From Zeaxanthinibacter sp. PT1 (GTDB lineage: Bacteria; Bacteroidota; Bacteroidia; Flavobacteriales; Flavobacteriaceae), in NCBI RefSeq assembly GCF_028464225.1, contig NZ_JAQPCN010000002.1, forward strand, positions 372,001-436,000: 64,000 nucleotides of DNA, in the 5' to 3' direction. Position numbers and translations under genes: made by a program. Shown piece by piece: positions 54,161-61,464 of this stretch. A model generated the notes under the pieces. The model was not told the origin of the DNA. It did not search any database and was given only the letters and a program-made list of their open reading frames with translations. Within the stretch, counting starts at the first letter, position 1, and each line of letters begins with the position of its first letter.

Positions 54161-55231
54161 TCATATGGTAGAATTTGCGAGCACCTTTAGCATGGTGCCG
54201 GTTTTGGCCACAGTTTCCTCCCATTCTTTTTCAGGATCCGAGTCGGCGGTTACACCACCCCCGACAAAAACCGTGATAGCATCCCTATCAATTTTCATAC
54301 ACCTGAGGTTTACAAAAAAAGCCAGGCCTTTCCCTGAATCACCAGCAGTACTAATTGCTACAGGACCCAGGTAACCGGTATAGAATTCCCGGTCATAACC
54401 TTCATGCTTCAGTAAGTATCTCCTGGCCTGTTCCGTCGGGTATCCGCAAACGGCAGGTGTTGGATGAAGTTTCTCCACGACAGGCTGCCAGCTGCCTGGA
54501 ATTAGTTCTCCCCCAATCCGCGTTTTCAGGTGCAGCAACCTACCCGCCTGCACTGTAGATGCCTCTTCCCGGTGGATACTTTCTGTCACCGGCACCAATT
54601 GATTCATAATATAATCCGTAACGATCTCCTGCTCTACCCGCTCCTTATCCCCCCATTCTACATCCAGTTTCCCGCTGTATTCCTGGGTACCCGCCAGGGA
54701 AACGGTATGAAAAGATGTTCCATTCGTTTCCAATAATAATTCCGGGCTGGCCCCCATCCACGATTTGGTTTCCGGGTGGTACCACCAGTAACAAAAGGCC
54801 GAAGGATAGAGCATGAGCAGTGACCTGAAGACCGCACTAAGCGAATGCGTATTAGCCGCATGTTCTTTCCTGGACAACACTACCTTCTTTAAATCTCCCC
54901 GGTTAATAGCCGCCACCGCGGAAGATACCTTCTCTTCGTATTGCTTCTTAGCGGAAGAATTGACAGCAGGAAATTTTCCTGGGGTGTTGGATTGTAACCC
55001 TGAAGCCGGGAAGGTCTCCCGCCTGCTCTCCTCGGCATACATGAACCAGGAATCTTTTTGGGTATCAAAAGGGGCCAGCAGGAATCCCGGGCTTGATTTT
55101 AACTCTTGGGTGCTCACCTGTCTTACCTCCCCGCTTAGATAAACCAGTTGATCCGTACCCGGAAGCCGGTAGACGGCAAAAGGCAGGTTATTATGTAAGC
55201 GGTGTTCGAGCTGTTCAAAAAGCCAATCCAT
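54161..55231 (-). CDS. menF: Isochorismate synthase (MenF-type)
   Basis: The 356-aa chorismate-binding enzyme converts chorismate to isochorismate, the entry step of menaquinone synthesis. The catalytic core is seen as KKVVLSRKEHAA, ASPELLLETNG, HPTPAVCGYPTEQARR and the metal/active-site segment YDREFYTGYLGPV. The order thioesterase-menF-menD supports MenF rather than EntC or PabB. The stop of the thioesterase gene directly precedes its ATG. Confidence 0.93.
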   Translation of the reverse strand: MDWLFEQLEHRLHNNLPFAVYRLPGTDQLVYLSGEVRQVSTQELKSSPGFLLAPFDTQKDSWFMYAEESRRETFPASGLQSNTPGKFPAVNSSAKKQYEEKVSSAVAAINRGDLKKVVLSRKEHAANTHSLSAVFRSLLMLYPSAFCYWWYHPETKSWMGASPELLLETNGTSFHTVSLAGTQEYSGKLDVEWGDKERVEQEIVTDYIMNQLVPVTESIHREEASTVQAGRLLHLKTRIGGELIPGSWQPVVEKLHPTPAVCGYPTEQARRYLLKHEGYDREFYTGYLGPVAISTAGDSGKGLAFFVNLRCMKIDRDAITVFVGGGVTADSDPEKEWEETVAKTGTMLKVLANSTI

Positions 55232-55657
55232 CTATCCCTTCTTTTCCAGGGCCACTGTGGTTAATTTCACCTGGGAGATCAATCGATCTTCCGCATCGCT
55301 AACCCTGATACTCCATAATTGGGTGGTACGTCCCTTGTGAATCACAGTGGCCTTTGCAAAAACATCGCCATCTTTTATGCTGCGTACGTGGTTAGCAGAA
55401 ATCTCGATACCTCTAACAAAATACGTATTGGCATCGATAAAGATATAAGAGGCAATACTGCCTACACTTTCTGCCAGCGCTACGGTAGCGCCGCCATGCA
55501 ACACTCCGTCTGGTTGATGTACGCGCGAAGTTACCGGCATTTTCGCGACCACGTAATCTTCACCGACATCGATGTACTCTATGGCCAGAGTTTCCATTAA
55601 AGTTCCTTTGGAACTCTCGTTACAGACCCGGAGGATTTCTTCTTTATGCTGATTCAT
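55232..55657 (-). CDS. PaaI-family hotdog thioesterase (MenI-like DHNA-CoA thioesterase)
   Basis: The 141-aa hotdog-fold protein has HQPDGVLHGGATVALAESVG with the active-site region typical of the PaaI/YdiI group. Next to menF and menD it very likely acts as MenI, hydrolysing DHNA-CoA to DHNA. The frame opens at TTG 55660, but ATG 55657 is used. First gene of the men operon; it is immediately followed by menF without a gap. Confidence 0.9.
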   Translation of the reverse strand: MNQHKEEILRVCNESSKGTLMETLAIEYIDVGEDYVVAKMPVTSRVHQPDGVLHGGATVALAESVGSIASYIFIDANTYFVRGIEISANHVRSIKDGDVFAKATVIHKGRTTQLWSIRVSDAEDRLISQVKLTTVALEKKG

Positions 55658-55831
55658 CAATTGCTTTTTGTAAAATTAACAATTAGCGGGTACTCAACCG
55701 TTATACTTCTATACCTTTTAATTTATGTGCAGAGTAACCCGGTTTTTCAGGACATGTTAATTGTGAGTGAGGTGTCAAAGTATTTTCTCTATTTCCTTCA
55801 AAGCTCAAACTGAATTTTGGTATCTTCACAT

Positions 55832-55866
55832 TGCGCAAAAAACTGCTTTGCGCAGCAATACCTTTG
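55832..55866 (+). promoter_or_regulatory. Inverted repeat and -7 element of the first Crp/Fnr gene
   Basis: TGCGCAAA-N7-TTTGCGCA (55832-55854) is a perfect 8-7-8 inverted repeat directly before TACCTTTG (55859-55866), the -7 element of the Crp/Fnr gene. A bound regulator would cover the -33 region. Confidence 0.55.
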
Positions 55867-55890
55867 CACCTCGGCTATAGTAGCGATAGC

Positions 55891-55902
55891 GCAAGATCTT
55901 GC
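55891..55902. promoter_or_regulatory. 12-bp palindrome in the leader of the first Crp/Fnr gene
   Basis: GCAAGATCTTGC is a perfect palindrome about 34 bp before ATG 55936. Its role is unknown. Confidence 0.3.
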
Positions 55903-55935
55903 AATGATTAGTGATCAATAATAAGGTTGTAATCT

Positions 55936-56649
55936 ATGAATACAGATCTGGAAAACTATGCGCATTATAAAGGCATCATCAGCAGGAATTCCTTATTCCG
56001 TGATGTTAAGGCAGAGGCAGTTCATCAATTAATGGATTGCACATCGATCCAGATTTGGCCAAAGAAAACCTGTATACCAGACCCTTCTCACACCTTATAT
56101 ACTTTTTACATCCTTTTATCCGGGAAAATTAAAGGTTTTGTATTTGATGATCTCAGCGGGAGAACCATTACTCTTTTGCTGCTTTCCAAAGACGATGTAT
56201 TTGACGTGTTCACCCTTGTACATGGTCGCATTCATAACATCAGGTATGAAACACTAAGCCAGACAGAAGTCCTCAGTATTCCCCTACATAAACTTAAGGA
56301 ATGGATACAGGCCAACCCTGTAATCAATACCGCTCTGCTGAAGTATACCACGGAAAAAATGTGCGCCCTGGAAAACTACATTTCTGAGCTCGTCATGGAC
56401 GATACTTCGGCGAGATTTGCCAGGTTCCTGCATAACCATATGGATGTGCATTCCCGGAGAGTACCAATACTCAACGATTTAAACTACGATGATCTAGGGG
56501 CTTTAATCGGCACGACGAGGACCATCATTGGCAGGCATTTTCTACAATGGCGCGAAGAAGGAATACTAACCCATTCCAAATTTGAAACGGTGATCAAATC
56601 TCCAGAGGCCCTTCGTAAGAAATTTTTAAGTAAGGAATTGAATTCCTGA
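55936..56649 (+). CDS. Crp/Fnr family transcriptional regulator (copy 1)
   Basis: The 237-aa protein has an N-terminal cyclic nucleotide-binding-like domain (about residues 15-130, YTFYILLSGKIKGFVFDD) and a C-terminal Crp-type winged helix with DLGALIGTTRTIIGRHFLQW. The cysteines needed for an FNR [4Fe-4S] cluster are not present (one Cys in PKKTCIPDP and few others), so the signal is not oxygen by an FNR cluster. It is about 60% identical by eye to the regulator at 57994-58698, with the same recognition helix. It is followed by a terminator and, after 497 bp, the secreted protein gene. Confidence 0.93.
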   Translation: MNTDLENYAHYKGIISRNSLFRDVKAEAVHQLMDCTSIQIWPKKTCIPDPSHTLYTFYILLSGKIKGFVFDDLSGRTITLLLLSKDDVFDVFTLVHGRIHNIRYETLSQTEVLSIPLHKLKEWIQANPVINTALLKYTTEKMCALENYISELVMDDTSARFARFLHNHMDVHSRRVPILNDLNYDDLGALIGTTRTIIGRHFLQWREEGILTHSKFETVIKSPEALRKKFLSKELNS

Positions 56650-56734
56650 GACAGTCATTGTAATAGCGAAAACCATAAATAACCATTTTATTACAAACTG
56701 CAAGCTTTCTGCAGCGACAATAGGTAACTTATAA

Positions 56735-56761
56735 CCGGGGAGGGAATTTAGTTCTCCCCGG
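56735..56761 (+). terminator. Rho-independent terminator after Crp/Fnr copy 1
   Basis: CCGGGGAG / CTCCCCGG, 8-bp stem, 11-nt loop, then AATATTTCTTT. Confidence 0.75.
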
Positions 56762-57146
56762 AATATTTCTTTATGAGTATTCATGAAAATCCGGAATGTC
56801 GTTAGTTGTATAACGGTTCAGAATTTTTTGTCCCTACTCCATTGCTTCAAATGAGGTACATTTTCATAAGCCCGGTGTGAGATATGGAAAGCCGGAGTCC
56901 TTCTGCAGTCTGTATAAGGTTATAAGATTATAGCTACATTGTTAAATATTTTCTCTAAAATCATAAAATGTGACCCTGGTACTATACGGAACGATTTACT
57001 GCTCCTAATTTCGCTTTCACCATACTTCCTCAAAAGGATATTTTTTAAAATCCCCGGATAATTTTTGGTTCACAAATGATATAAGCATGTGCTCACCCCG
57101 GGACCATGATTATGTAAAGCAGCTGAAATCTAAAATCCATAGCTAT
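56762..57146. other. Leader region of the first secreted protein gene
   Basis: No ORF with coding character was found. It holds one TGTTAA half-site (56940-56945) and TAATTTTTG at about 57060-57068, which is close to a -7 element. The first 20 codons of the longest frame (from 57087) are not used. Confidence 0.4.
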
Positions 57147-57683
57147 ATGAAAACAACCGTGTATGGTCTTTATCTTCTGGGTCTGACCAACCTTATGTTT
57201 GCACAGGAAACACCCTCTATCAGCAACAAATTGCCCATTGGAGCTGTAGAATTAGCCGGTGTTACGGTTAAACCCCTTAACCTTACTTATGTCAATGCTG
57301 TACAGGATGATCATACTCCTGAGCAGGTAAAAGCATTAGAAAATGAAGCGGCCAGGTACAATATCCGGGAATCAGAAATTTTTAATCATGATTTTGAAGC
57401 TTACGAGGTGGTGTTTGAACAAAGCAATGGTTCTATCATCGCCACTTATGACCAAAAAGGTAAGATCATCAGTTCCTTGGAACGATTCAAAAATGTCGCA
57501 TTGCCTTATCATATCAGGAATGCAGTCTACAATAAGTACCCGGGCTGGAGTATAGCCAGGGATATATACCTGGTTACTTATTATGTGGATACCCCTGTCA
57601 TTGAAAAATTCTACCGGCTTCAATTGAAGAATGGCAATAAAAAGATGCTTATCAGGTGCGACTCCTCAGGAAAGTTGCTATAA
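57147..57683 (+). CDS. Small secreted protein of the Crp cassette (copy 1, PepSY-like)
   Basis: The 178-aa product has a signal peptide (MKTTVYGLYLLGLTNLMFAQ) and a mature part with VTVKPLNLTYVNAVQD, ENEAARYNIRESEIFN, FEAYEVVFEQSNGSIIATYD and KISSLERFKNVALP-like elements, then YNKYPGWSIARDIYLVTYY and a basic end. The GSIIATYD-KGKIISSLE pattern resembles PepSY-like/BLF1-type folds. Such proteins are sometimes labelled nicotinate-nucleotide adenylyltransferase in flavobacteria, which the sequence does not support. The paralogue at 58991-59527 shows about 60% identity. Function unknown; it is exported. Confidence 0.85.
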   Translation: MKTTVYGLYLLGLTNLMFAQETPSISNKLPIGAVELAGVTVKPLNLTYVNAVQDDHTPEQVKALENEAARYNIRESEIFNHDFEAYEVVFEQSNGSIIATYDQKGKIISSLERFKNVALPYHIRNAVYNKYPGWSIARDIYLVTYYVDTPVIEKFYRLQLKNGNKKMLIRCDSSGKLL

Positions 57684-57703
57684 TACCTGAATCCTAATTT
57701 TAG

Positions 57704-57733
57704 AGCGAGACCAGGCGGTCTCGCTTTTTTTTT
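57704..57733 (+). terminator. Rho-independent terminator
   Basis: AGCGAGACC / GGTCTCGCT form a perfect 9-bp stem with a 4-nt loop and nine T. Confidence 0.92.
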
Positions 57734-57757
57734 GAACTGTTCAAGAGATTTAGGATA

Positions 57758-57775
57758 ATGTTAATCGTTTAACAT
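57758..57775. promoter_or_regulatory. Operator-like inverted repeat 1
   Basis: ATGTTAA TCGT TTAACAT, a perfect 7-4-7 inverted repeat upstream of Crp/Fnr copy 2. Confidence 0.5.
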
Positions 57776-57799
57776 ATTATTTAATAATACAGCTAATTA

Positions 57800-57820
57800 A
57801 ATGTTAATTAATGTAACATT
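57800..57820. promoter_or_regulatory. Operator-like inverted repeat 2
   Basis: AATGTTA-N7-TAACATT, a perfect 7-7-7 inverted repeat 42 bp (start to start) after repeat 1, four helical turns. Both share the ATGTTA half-site. Confidence 0.5.
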
Positions 57821-57943
57821 TATCAAAGCAAACAGTCTATTCTCTTGTAAGGAGCTGTAAAATTCTTTATCTTATAGAAAGGTGAAGATGTATGAGCTCC
57901 TTCACTAAGAACCCAAAGCTTATCGATTGTGGAAGAATGATTA

Positions 57944-57958
57944 TGGCACGCTATTAGT
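57944..57958 (+). promoter_or_regulatory. Possible sigma-54-like promoter of Crp/Fnr copy 2
   Basis: TGGCACGCTAT then TAGT: the -24 element is perfect and shares TGGCACGCT with the site at 4684, but the -12 element is poor (TAGT for TTGC). Confidence 0.25.
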
Positions 57959-57993
57959 CGTATTCTAAAGTGCCCCGCAAATCATTCAGAACC

Positions 57994-58698
57994 ATGAATA
58001 TAGGCCTAGAGAAATACAGGTATTATACAGAGCTCATGAGGGATAACGATTTATTCAGTGATATATCACACGACGCCTTAGACCAACTACTCGAAATTTC
58101 TTCAGCTCAATACTGGCCCAAAAAAACCTGTATCCTTGATCCCACCCACACCCTTTACACCTTCTATATTATATTGTCCGGTAAGGTAAAAGGCTATGTC
58201 TTTGATGACAAACACGACAGGCCCCTCACCTTATTCCTGCTCACCCAGAACGACGTATTTGACGTATTTACTCTGATCAACGGCGAGGTCCGAGACATAA
58301 GGTATGAGACCCTCTGCGACACTGAAGTGCTCAGTATCCCCATGTACAAACTTCACGAGTGGATCCATCAAAACCAGGACGTCTATAAGGCCTTACTAAA
58401 ATATACCACGGATAAAATGAGGCAGATGGAAAATTACATCTCTAACCTCATCATGGAGGACACCTCTATCCGTCTCGCCCGCCTGCTGTATAACCACGTT
58501 AATCCCTCATCCAGACATGTAGAATTGCTCAGCGGACTAACACATGACGAACTCGGTGCATTGATCGGTACCACCAGGACTATGATCGGGCGCCATATTC
58601 AGGCATTCAAAGAAGAAGGTATCCTGAGAACGGAGCGGCGAGAAATAGAAATTACCAACCTGGCCCTGCTGCTGCAAAAAATTTCTCTGAATACCTAA
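57994..58698 (+). CDS. Crp/Fnr family transcriptional regulator (copy 2)
   Basis: The 234-aa paralogue of the regulator at 55936 has the same domains: cyclic nucleotide-binding-like N-terminus (YTFYIILSGKVKGYVFDD) and a Crp-type helix-turn-helix with ELGALIGTTRTMIGRHIQAF. Cluster cysteines are lacking. The frame opens at GTG 57970, but ATG 57994 aligns with copy 1 (MNIGLEKY against MNTDLENY). Two inverted repeats with ATGTTA half-sites lie upstream. No terminator is evident before the secreted protein copy 2, which lies 292 bp on, so the two may share a transcript. Confidence 0.92.
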   Translation: MNIGLEKYRYYTELMRDNDLFSDISHDALDQLLEISSAQYWPKKTCILDPTHTLYTFYIILSGKVKGYVFDDKHDRPLTLFLLTQNDVFDVFTLINGEVRDIRYETLCDTEVLSIPMYKLHEWIHQNQDVYKALLKYTTDKMRQMENYISNLIMEDTSIRLARLLYNHVNPSSRHVELLSGLTHDELGALIGTTRTMIGRHIQAFKEEGILRTERREIEITNLALLLQKISLNT

Positions 58699-58776
58699 CA
58701 GCCTGCCGACACTCCCTTTATTATACTGAATACCAACTATTTACTCTATAAATTTACTATACCCTATAAAATCCAT

Positions 58777-58792
58777 TGTTAAACTATGTTAA
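58777..58792. promoter_or_regulatory. TGTTAA direct repeats upstream of secreted protein copy 2
   Basis: TGTTAA at 58777-58782 and 58787-58792 (10-bp spacing) match the half-site of the inverted repeats upstream of Crp/Fnr copy 2. The rest of the 58699-58990 gap shows no gene. Confidence 0.35.
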
Positions 58793-58990
58793 TTCCATTT
58801 TATTTCACGCTAATTGCTACCTAGGTCACATTTATACATAAGAGCCTGTTGTAATTTCAAGATAAGATAGAACCATTAGCAACCCACCAGTTCTCTCCTT
58901 CCCATTGCTAATCAAGATGAACGCCCGGTCTTCCCGGGGTCATATCGTGTAGTGCCCTTTTAGAATTATTAATCTCAAAACCATATCATC

Positions 58991-59527
58991 ATGAAAAATG
59001 TAATGTTAGGTCTTTGCCTTTTAGGTCTGACCAGCCTAGCGTTCGCGCAAACCACACCTCAGAACGGTAACGACGCGGATACAGATGAAGTGAAATTAGA
59101 AGGGGTAACGGTCTCACCGTTAAACCTCTCTTACCTGAACAAGGTTCAGGATCCGCACACTCCAGAAGAAGTAGTACAATTGGAAAATACCGCAGCCCGG
59201 TACGATGTTAAAAGATCCGAAATTTTTGATGGTTCTTTTGAAGCCTATGAAGTCATTTTTGAGCAGACCGACGGCGGTATCGTGGCTACCTATGACAGGG
59301 ACGGGAAAATCACCAGCTCCCTGGAGCGATTCAAGAATGTAGCACTACCGGTACATATCCGGGAAATGGTCTACAAAAAATACCCGGGATGGACTATTAC
59401 GAAAGATGCTTATATCGTATCTTATTATGAAGACCTTGAAGAAGTTCAGAAGATCTACAAATTACAATTAAAGAACGGTAAGCAGAGAAAAGTTCTGAAG
59501 TGTGATTCTGAGGGCAACATGCTATGA
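58991..59527 (+). CDS. Small secreted protein of the Crp cassette (copy 2, PepSY-like)
   Basis: The 178-aa product is the paralogue of 57147-57683, with the same length, a signal peptide (MKNVMLGLCLLGLTSLAFAQ) and the same ordered motifs: VTVSPLNLSYLNKVQD, ENTAARYDVKRSEIFD, FEAYEVIFEQTDGGIVATYD, SSLERFKNVALP, YKKYPGWTITKDAYIVSYY and a Lys-rich LQLKNGKQRKVLKCD end. No catalytic residues are recognised; it may be a binding or inhibitor-like PepSY protein. It ends in a strong terminator at 59570. Confidence 0.87.
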   Translation: MKNVMLGLCLLGLTSLAFAQTTPQNGNDADTDEVKLEGVTVSPLNLSYLNKVQDPHTPEEVVQLENTAARYDVKRSEIFDGSFEAYEVIFEQTDGGIVATYDRDGKITSSLERFKNVALPVHIREMVYKKYPGWTITKDAYIVSYYEDLEEVQKIYKLQLKNGKQRKVLKCDSEGNML

Positions 59528-59569
59528 TATTGGCATGTATGGAATGTGAAAACTCCATCAGACACAGGT

Positions 59570-59602
59570 AAAGCGGGGAATTTGTTCCCCGCTTTATTTT
59601 TT
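59570..59602 (+). terminator. Rho-independent terminator
   Basis: AAAGCGGGGAA / TTCCCCGCTTT form an 11-bp stem with a 4-nt loop, then a T-rich run. Confidence 0.92.
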
Positions 59603-59669
59603 CTGTTACCCGGTCCGGCACCCTATGCACTTCATCGGGCACACTACAGCATTGCAAGCTTTTACAACA

Positions 59670-59677
59670 TAAATTTG
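59670..59677 (+). promoter_or_regulatory. TANNTTTG -7 element of the 59736 gene
   Basis: TAAATTTG, 58 bp before ATG 59736. Confidence 0.5.
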
Positions 59678-59735
59678 CCAGTAAGGTCCATAGAATACAT
59701 CTTTCCCCTTTACAAGGAACCCCAAATCCCTTAGC

Positions 59736-60410
59736 ATGAAATATATCCTACTAAGTTTCGCCTGTTTCTTCACCTGCGCATTCGTGCAAGCACAGTGTAC
59801 AGACGTTTATGCATCCGCCACCTATGGCATGTCTCATAGTAAAAGAGCCTTAAAGGCAGATAATGCTGACCACCAGGTCTATTATGCAGAACGCGCGCTT
59901 AAAGCCTTAAAGAAATCACAGGAGCTGAACAAAGCCTGTGGCTGCACTAATGCTGAAGATCCTACTTATAACGGTATAGAAAACCTGCTAAAAGCCTCCG
60001 ATCCCAAAGACTGGGATATGGGTCGCTATTATACCCAGAGAGCCATTGCAGAAATCGAACAGCTACTGACCACGCTTGATCATTGCAGCAATGAGGGATC
60101 GGACAGTGCGGAAATTCAGGAGAGTTCTCCTGCAGACACTCAGAAATCAGAGGAAGAGTGGAAAGAACAACTAGCGATCCGGGAACAGGCCGAAAACAGC
60201 CTGGATGCCATGCAGCGTTCTATAGCGGAAATCTCGGGACTGATCGGATGTGACAGCGCCATCGAGGTTTTTAAGAAAAGAACATCTCGGAGCCTGGACG
60301 AACTCAAAGCTGAAACGGTGACGGAAACCCTCGATTTTTATAAAGAATTATTGCAGCAATTGCAAAAGGATTCGGCCACTTCTCTCGCAGCCTGCACCCC
60401 AAGCCCGTAG
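59736..60410 (+). CDS. Secreted helical protein (hypothetical)
   Basis: The 224-aa product has a signal peptide (KYILLSFACFFTCAFVQAQ) and is mostly helical with several cysteines (CTDVYASATYGMSHSKRAL, NKACGCTNAEDP, DHCSNEG, GLIGCDSA), which may form disulfides. The first half repeats an YYAERALKALKKSQE / YYTQRAIAEIEQLL pattern. I recognise no family. It converges on the gene at 60415 with only 4 bp between the stops. Confidence 0.82.
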   Translation: MKYILLSFACFFTCAFVQAQCTDVYASATYGMSHSKRALKADNADHQVYYAERALKALKKSQELNKACGCTNAEDPTYNGIENLLKASDPKDWDMGRYYTQRAIAEIEQLLTTLDHCSNEGSDSAEIQESSPADTQKSEEEWKEQLAIREQAENSLDAMQRSIAEISGLIGCDSAIEVFKKRTSRSLDELKAETVTETLDFYKELLQQLQKDSATSLAACTPSP

Positions 60411-60414
60411 AAGT

Positions 60415-61356
60415 TCAATTTTTAACCGTGGCAGGCGGAGATTTGTAATAAGTAATCTTCCTGCTGGTATATGAATTAGCCGGGGTTATAATCTCTTTTA
60501 TCCAGTTGTGATGACTACTACCGTCTAATTGGTAGATATAGGAAACTTTCTTTTCCGTGCCATTTTTCTGGGTAATCACCGCAGCGAGCAGCCCCTGATC
60601 GCCATATTGGTATATGGTCTTACTGACCGGCACAAGGCTACTATCTGACCTTCTGAAGCTCAATTGATTTTCAACCAGTTTACGTCCTTTCAGGTTGTAA
60701 ATCTCCTCCTTGGCCTGCCGGGGTATACTGTCCTGGTATTCTTTAGTATAAACTACTTTTACGGTATCCCCTTTTGCCGTTGGGCGTTTATAGGTTCTCG
60801 TGGTTTTCTGGAGATTGTCATTCAGGGTATAGAGCACCGTCTGCCCTCCCCCACTTTTTTCGTAACTCAGTACCGTTTCATCTACTCCTTCCTGGTCTGC
60901 CGTAATGATCCTGGTGAGTCTTTGCTGCAGATCATATTCATACTCGTTCTGCTCCCTGAATTCCTTGTTATATGAAAATATCTTTTCGGTGATCCGCAAT
61001 CCCTGGGTGGTATCACGACTGTAAAAGTGAGCCATGGAGGTCTGTTCGTCAAATTCGTTATCCCGGTAAACCTCATCCCGCTGCTCGACCAAAAGTGTGT
61101 CTCTCAACTTATAGTAGGTTACGTCATAATCCGAGTCGCTGTACCGGGTGATTGCTTTGACCAGCCTGCCTTTTTTATCAAATGAATATTCTTCGCGCCC
61201 GTAGTCCGTGATGACAATACATTGCTGTACGGGGCCCCTGAGATCAAAATCTTTGAGGGTAAATATCTCCGGAGCCTGCGCAAAACCGGCCTTTAGCCCG
61301 GTAAACAGGCAAAGTACCGAGAAAATGGTAATCAGTTGGTAGTTGGGTTTTAACAT
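60415..61356 (-). CDS. Secreted YD-repeat-like protein (hypothetical)
   Basis: The 313-aa product has a signal peptide (residues about 1-27, ending GLKAGFAQ) and repeated short beta strands with Tyr and charged residues (REEYSFDKKGRLVKAITRY, YEYDLQQRLTRII, IYQYGDQGLLAAV), a spacing that recalls YD/RHS-like beta repeats found in antigen-43- or RHS-type proteins. No toxin or catalytic part is seen, and the length is too short for an RHS protein. Function unknown. Confidence 0.82.
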   Translation of the reverse strand: MLKPNYQLITIFSVLCLFTGLKAGFAQAPEIFTLKDFDLRGPVQQCIVITDYGREEYSFDKKGRLVKAITRYSDSDYDVTYYKLRDTLLVEQRDEVYRDNEFDEQTSMAHFYSRDTTQGLRITEKIFSYNKEFREQNEYEYDLQQRLTRIITADQEGVDETVLSYEKSGGGQTVLYTLNDNLQKTTRTYKRPTAKGDTVKVVYTKEYQDSIPRQAKEEIYNLKGRKLVENQLSFRRSDSSLVPVSKTIYQYGDQGLLAAVITQKNGTEKKVSYIYQLDGSSHHNWIKEIITPANSYTSRKITYYKSPPATVKN

Positions 61357-61413
61357 AGTGCAAAATTACTGCATAATAATGCTTAGAAACAACAATTTAC
61401 ATGCCGAAATAAA

Positions 61414-61440
61414 AAAAGGGCGGAATGTATCCGCCCTTTT
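61414..61440 (-). terminator. Rho-independent terminator of dnaK
   Basis: AAAAGGGCGGA / TCCGCCCTTTT, an 11-bp stem with a 5-nt loop and a T run on the minus strand, 24 bp after the dnaK stop. Confidence 0.92.
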
Positions 61441-61464
61441 CTTTTACTTATAAATTGTTCAAAG

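Noticed and set aside
50336..55660. Reading the men genes, cvfB and DUF2853 as one dedicated menaquinone operon
   Set aside because: The cvfB-like gene has its own promoter, and SPOR, cvfB and DUF2853 have no known role in quinone synthesis; only close spacing links them.
60415..61356. RHS/YD-repeat polymorphic toxin
   Set aside because: The repeats are short and the protein is only 313 aa, with no RHS core, no variable C-terminal toxin and no immunity gene.
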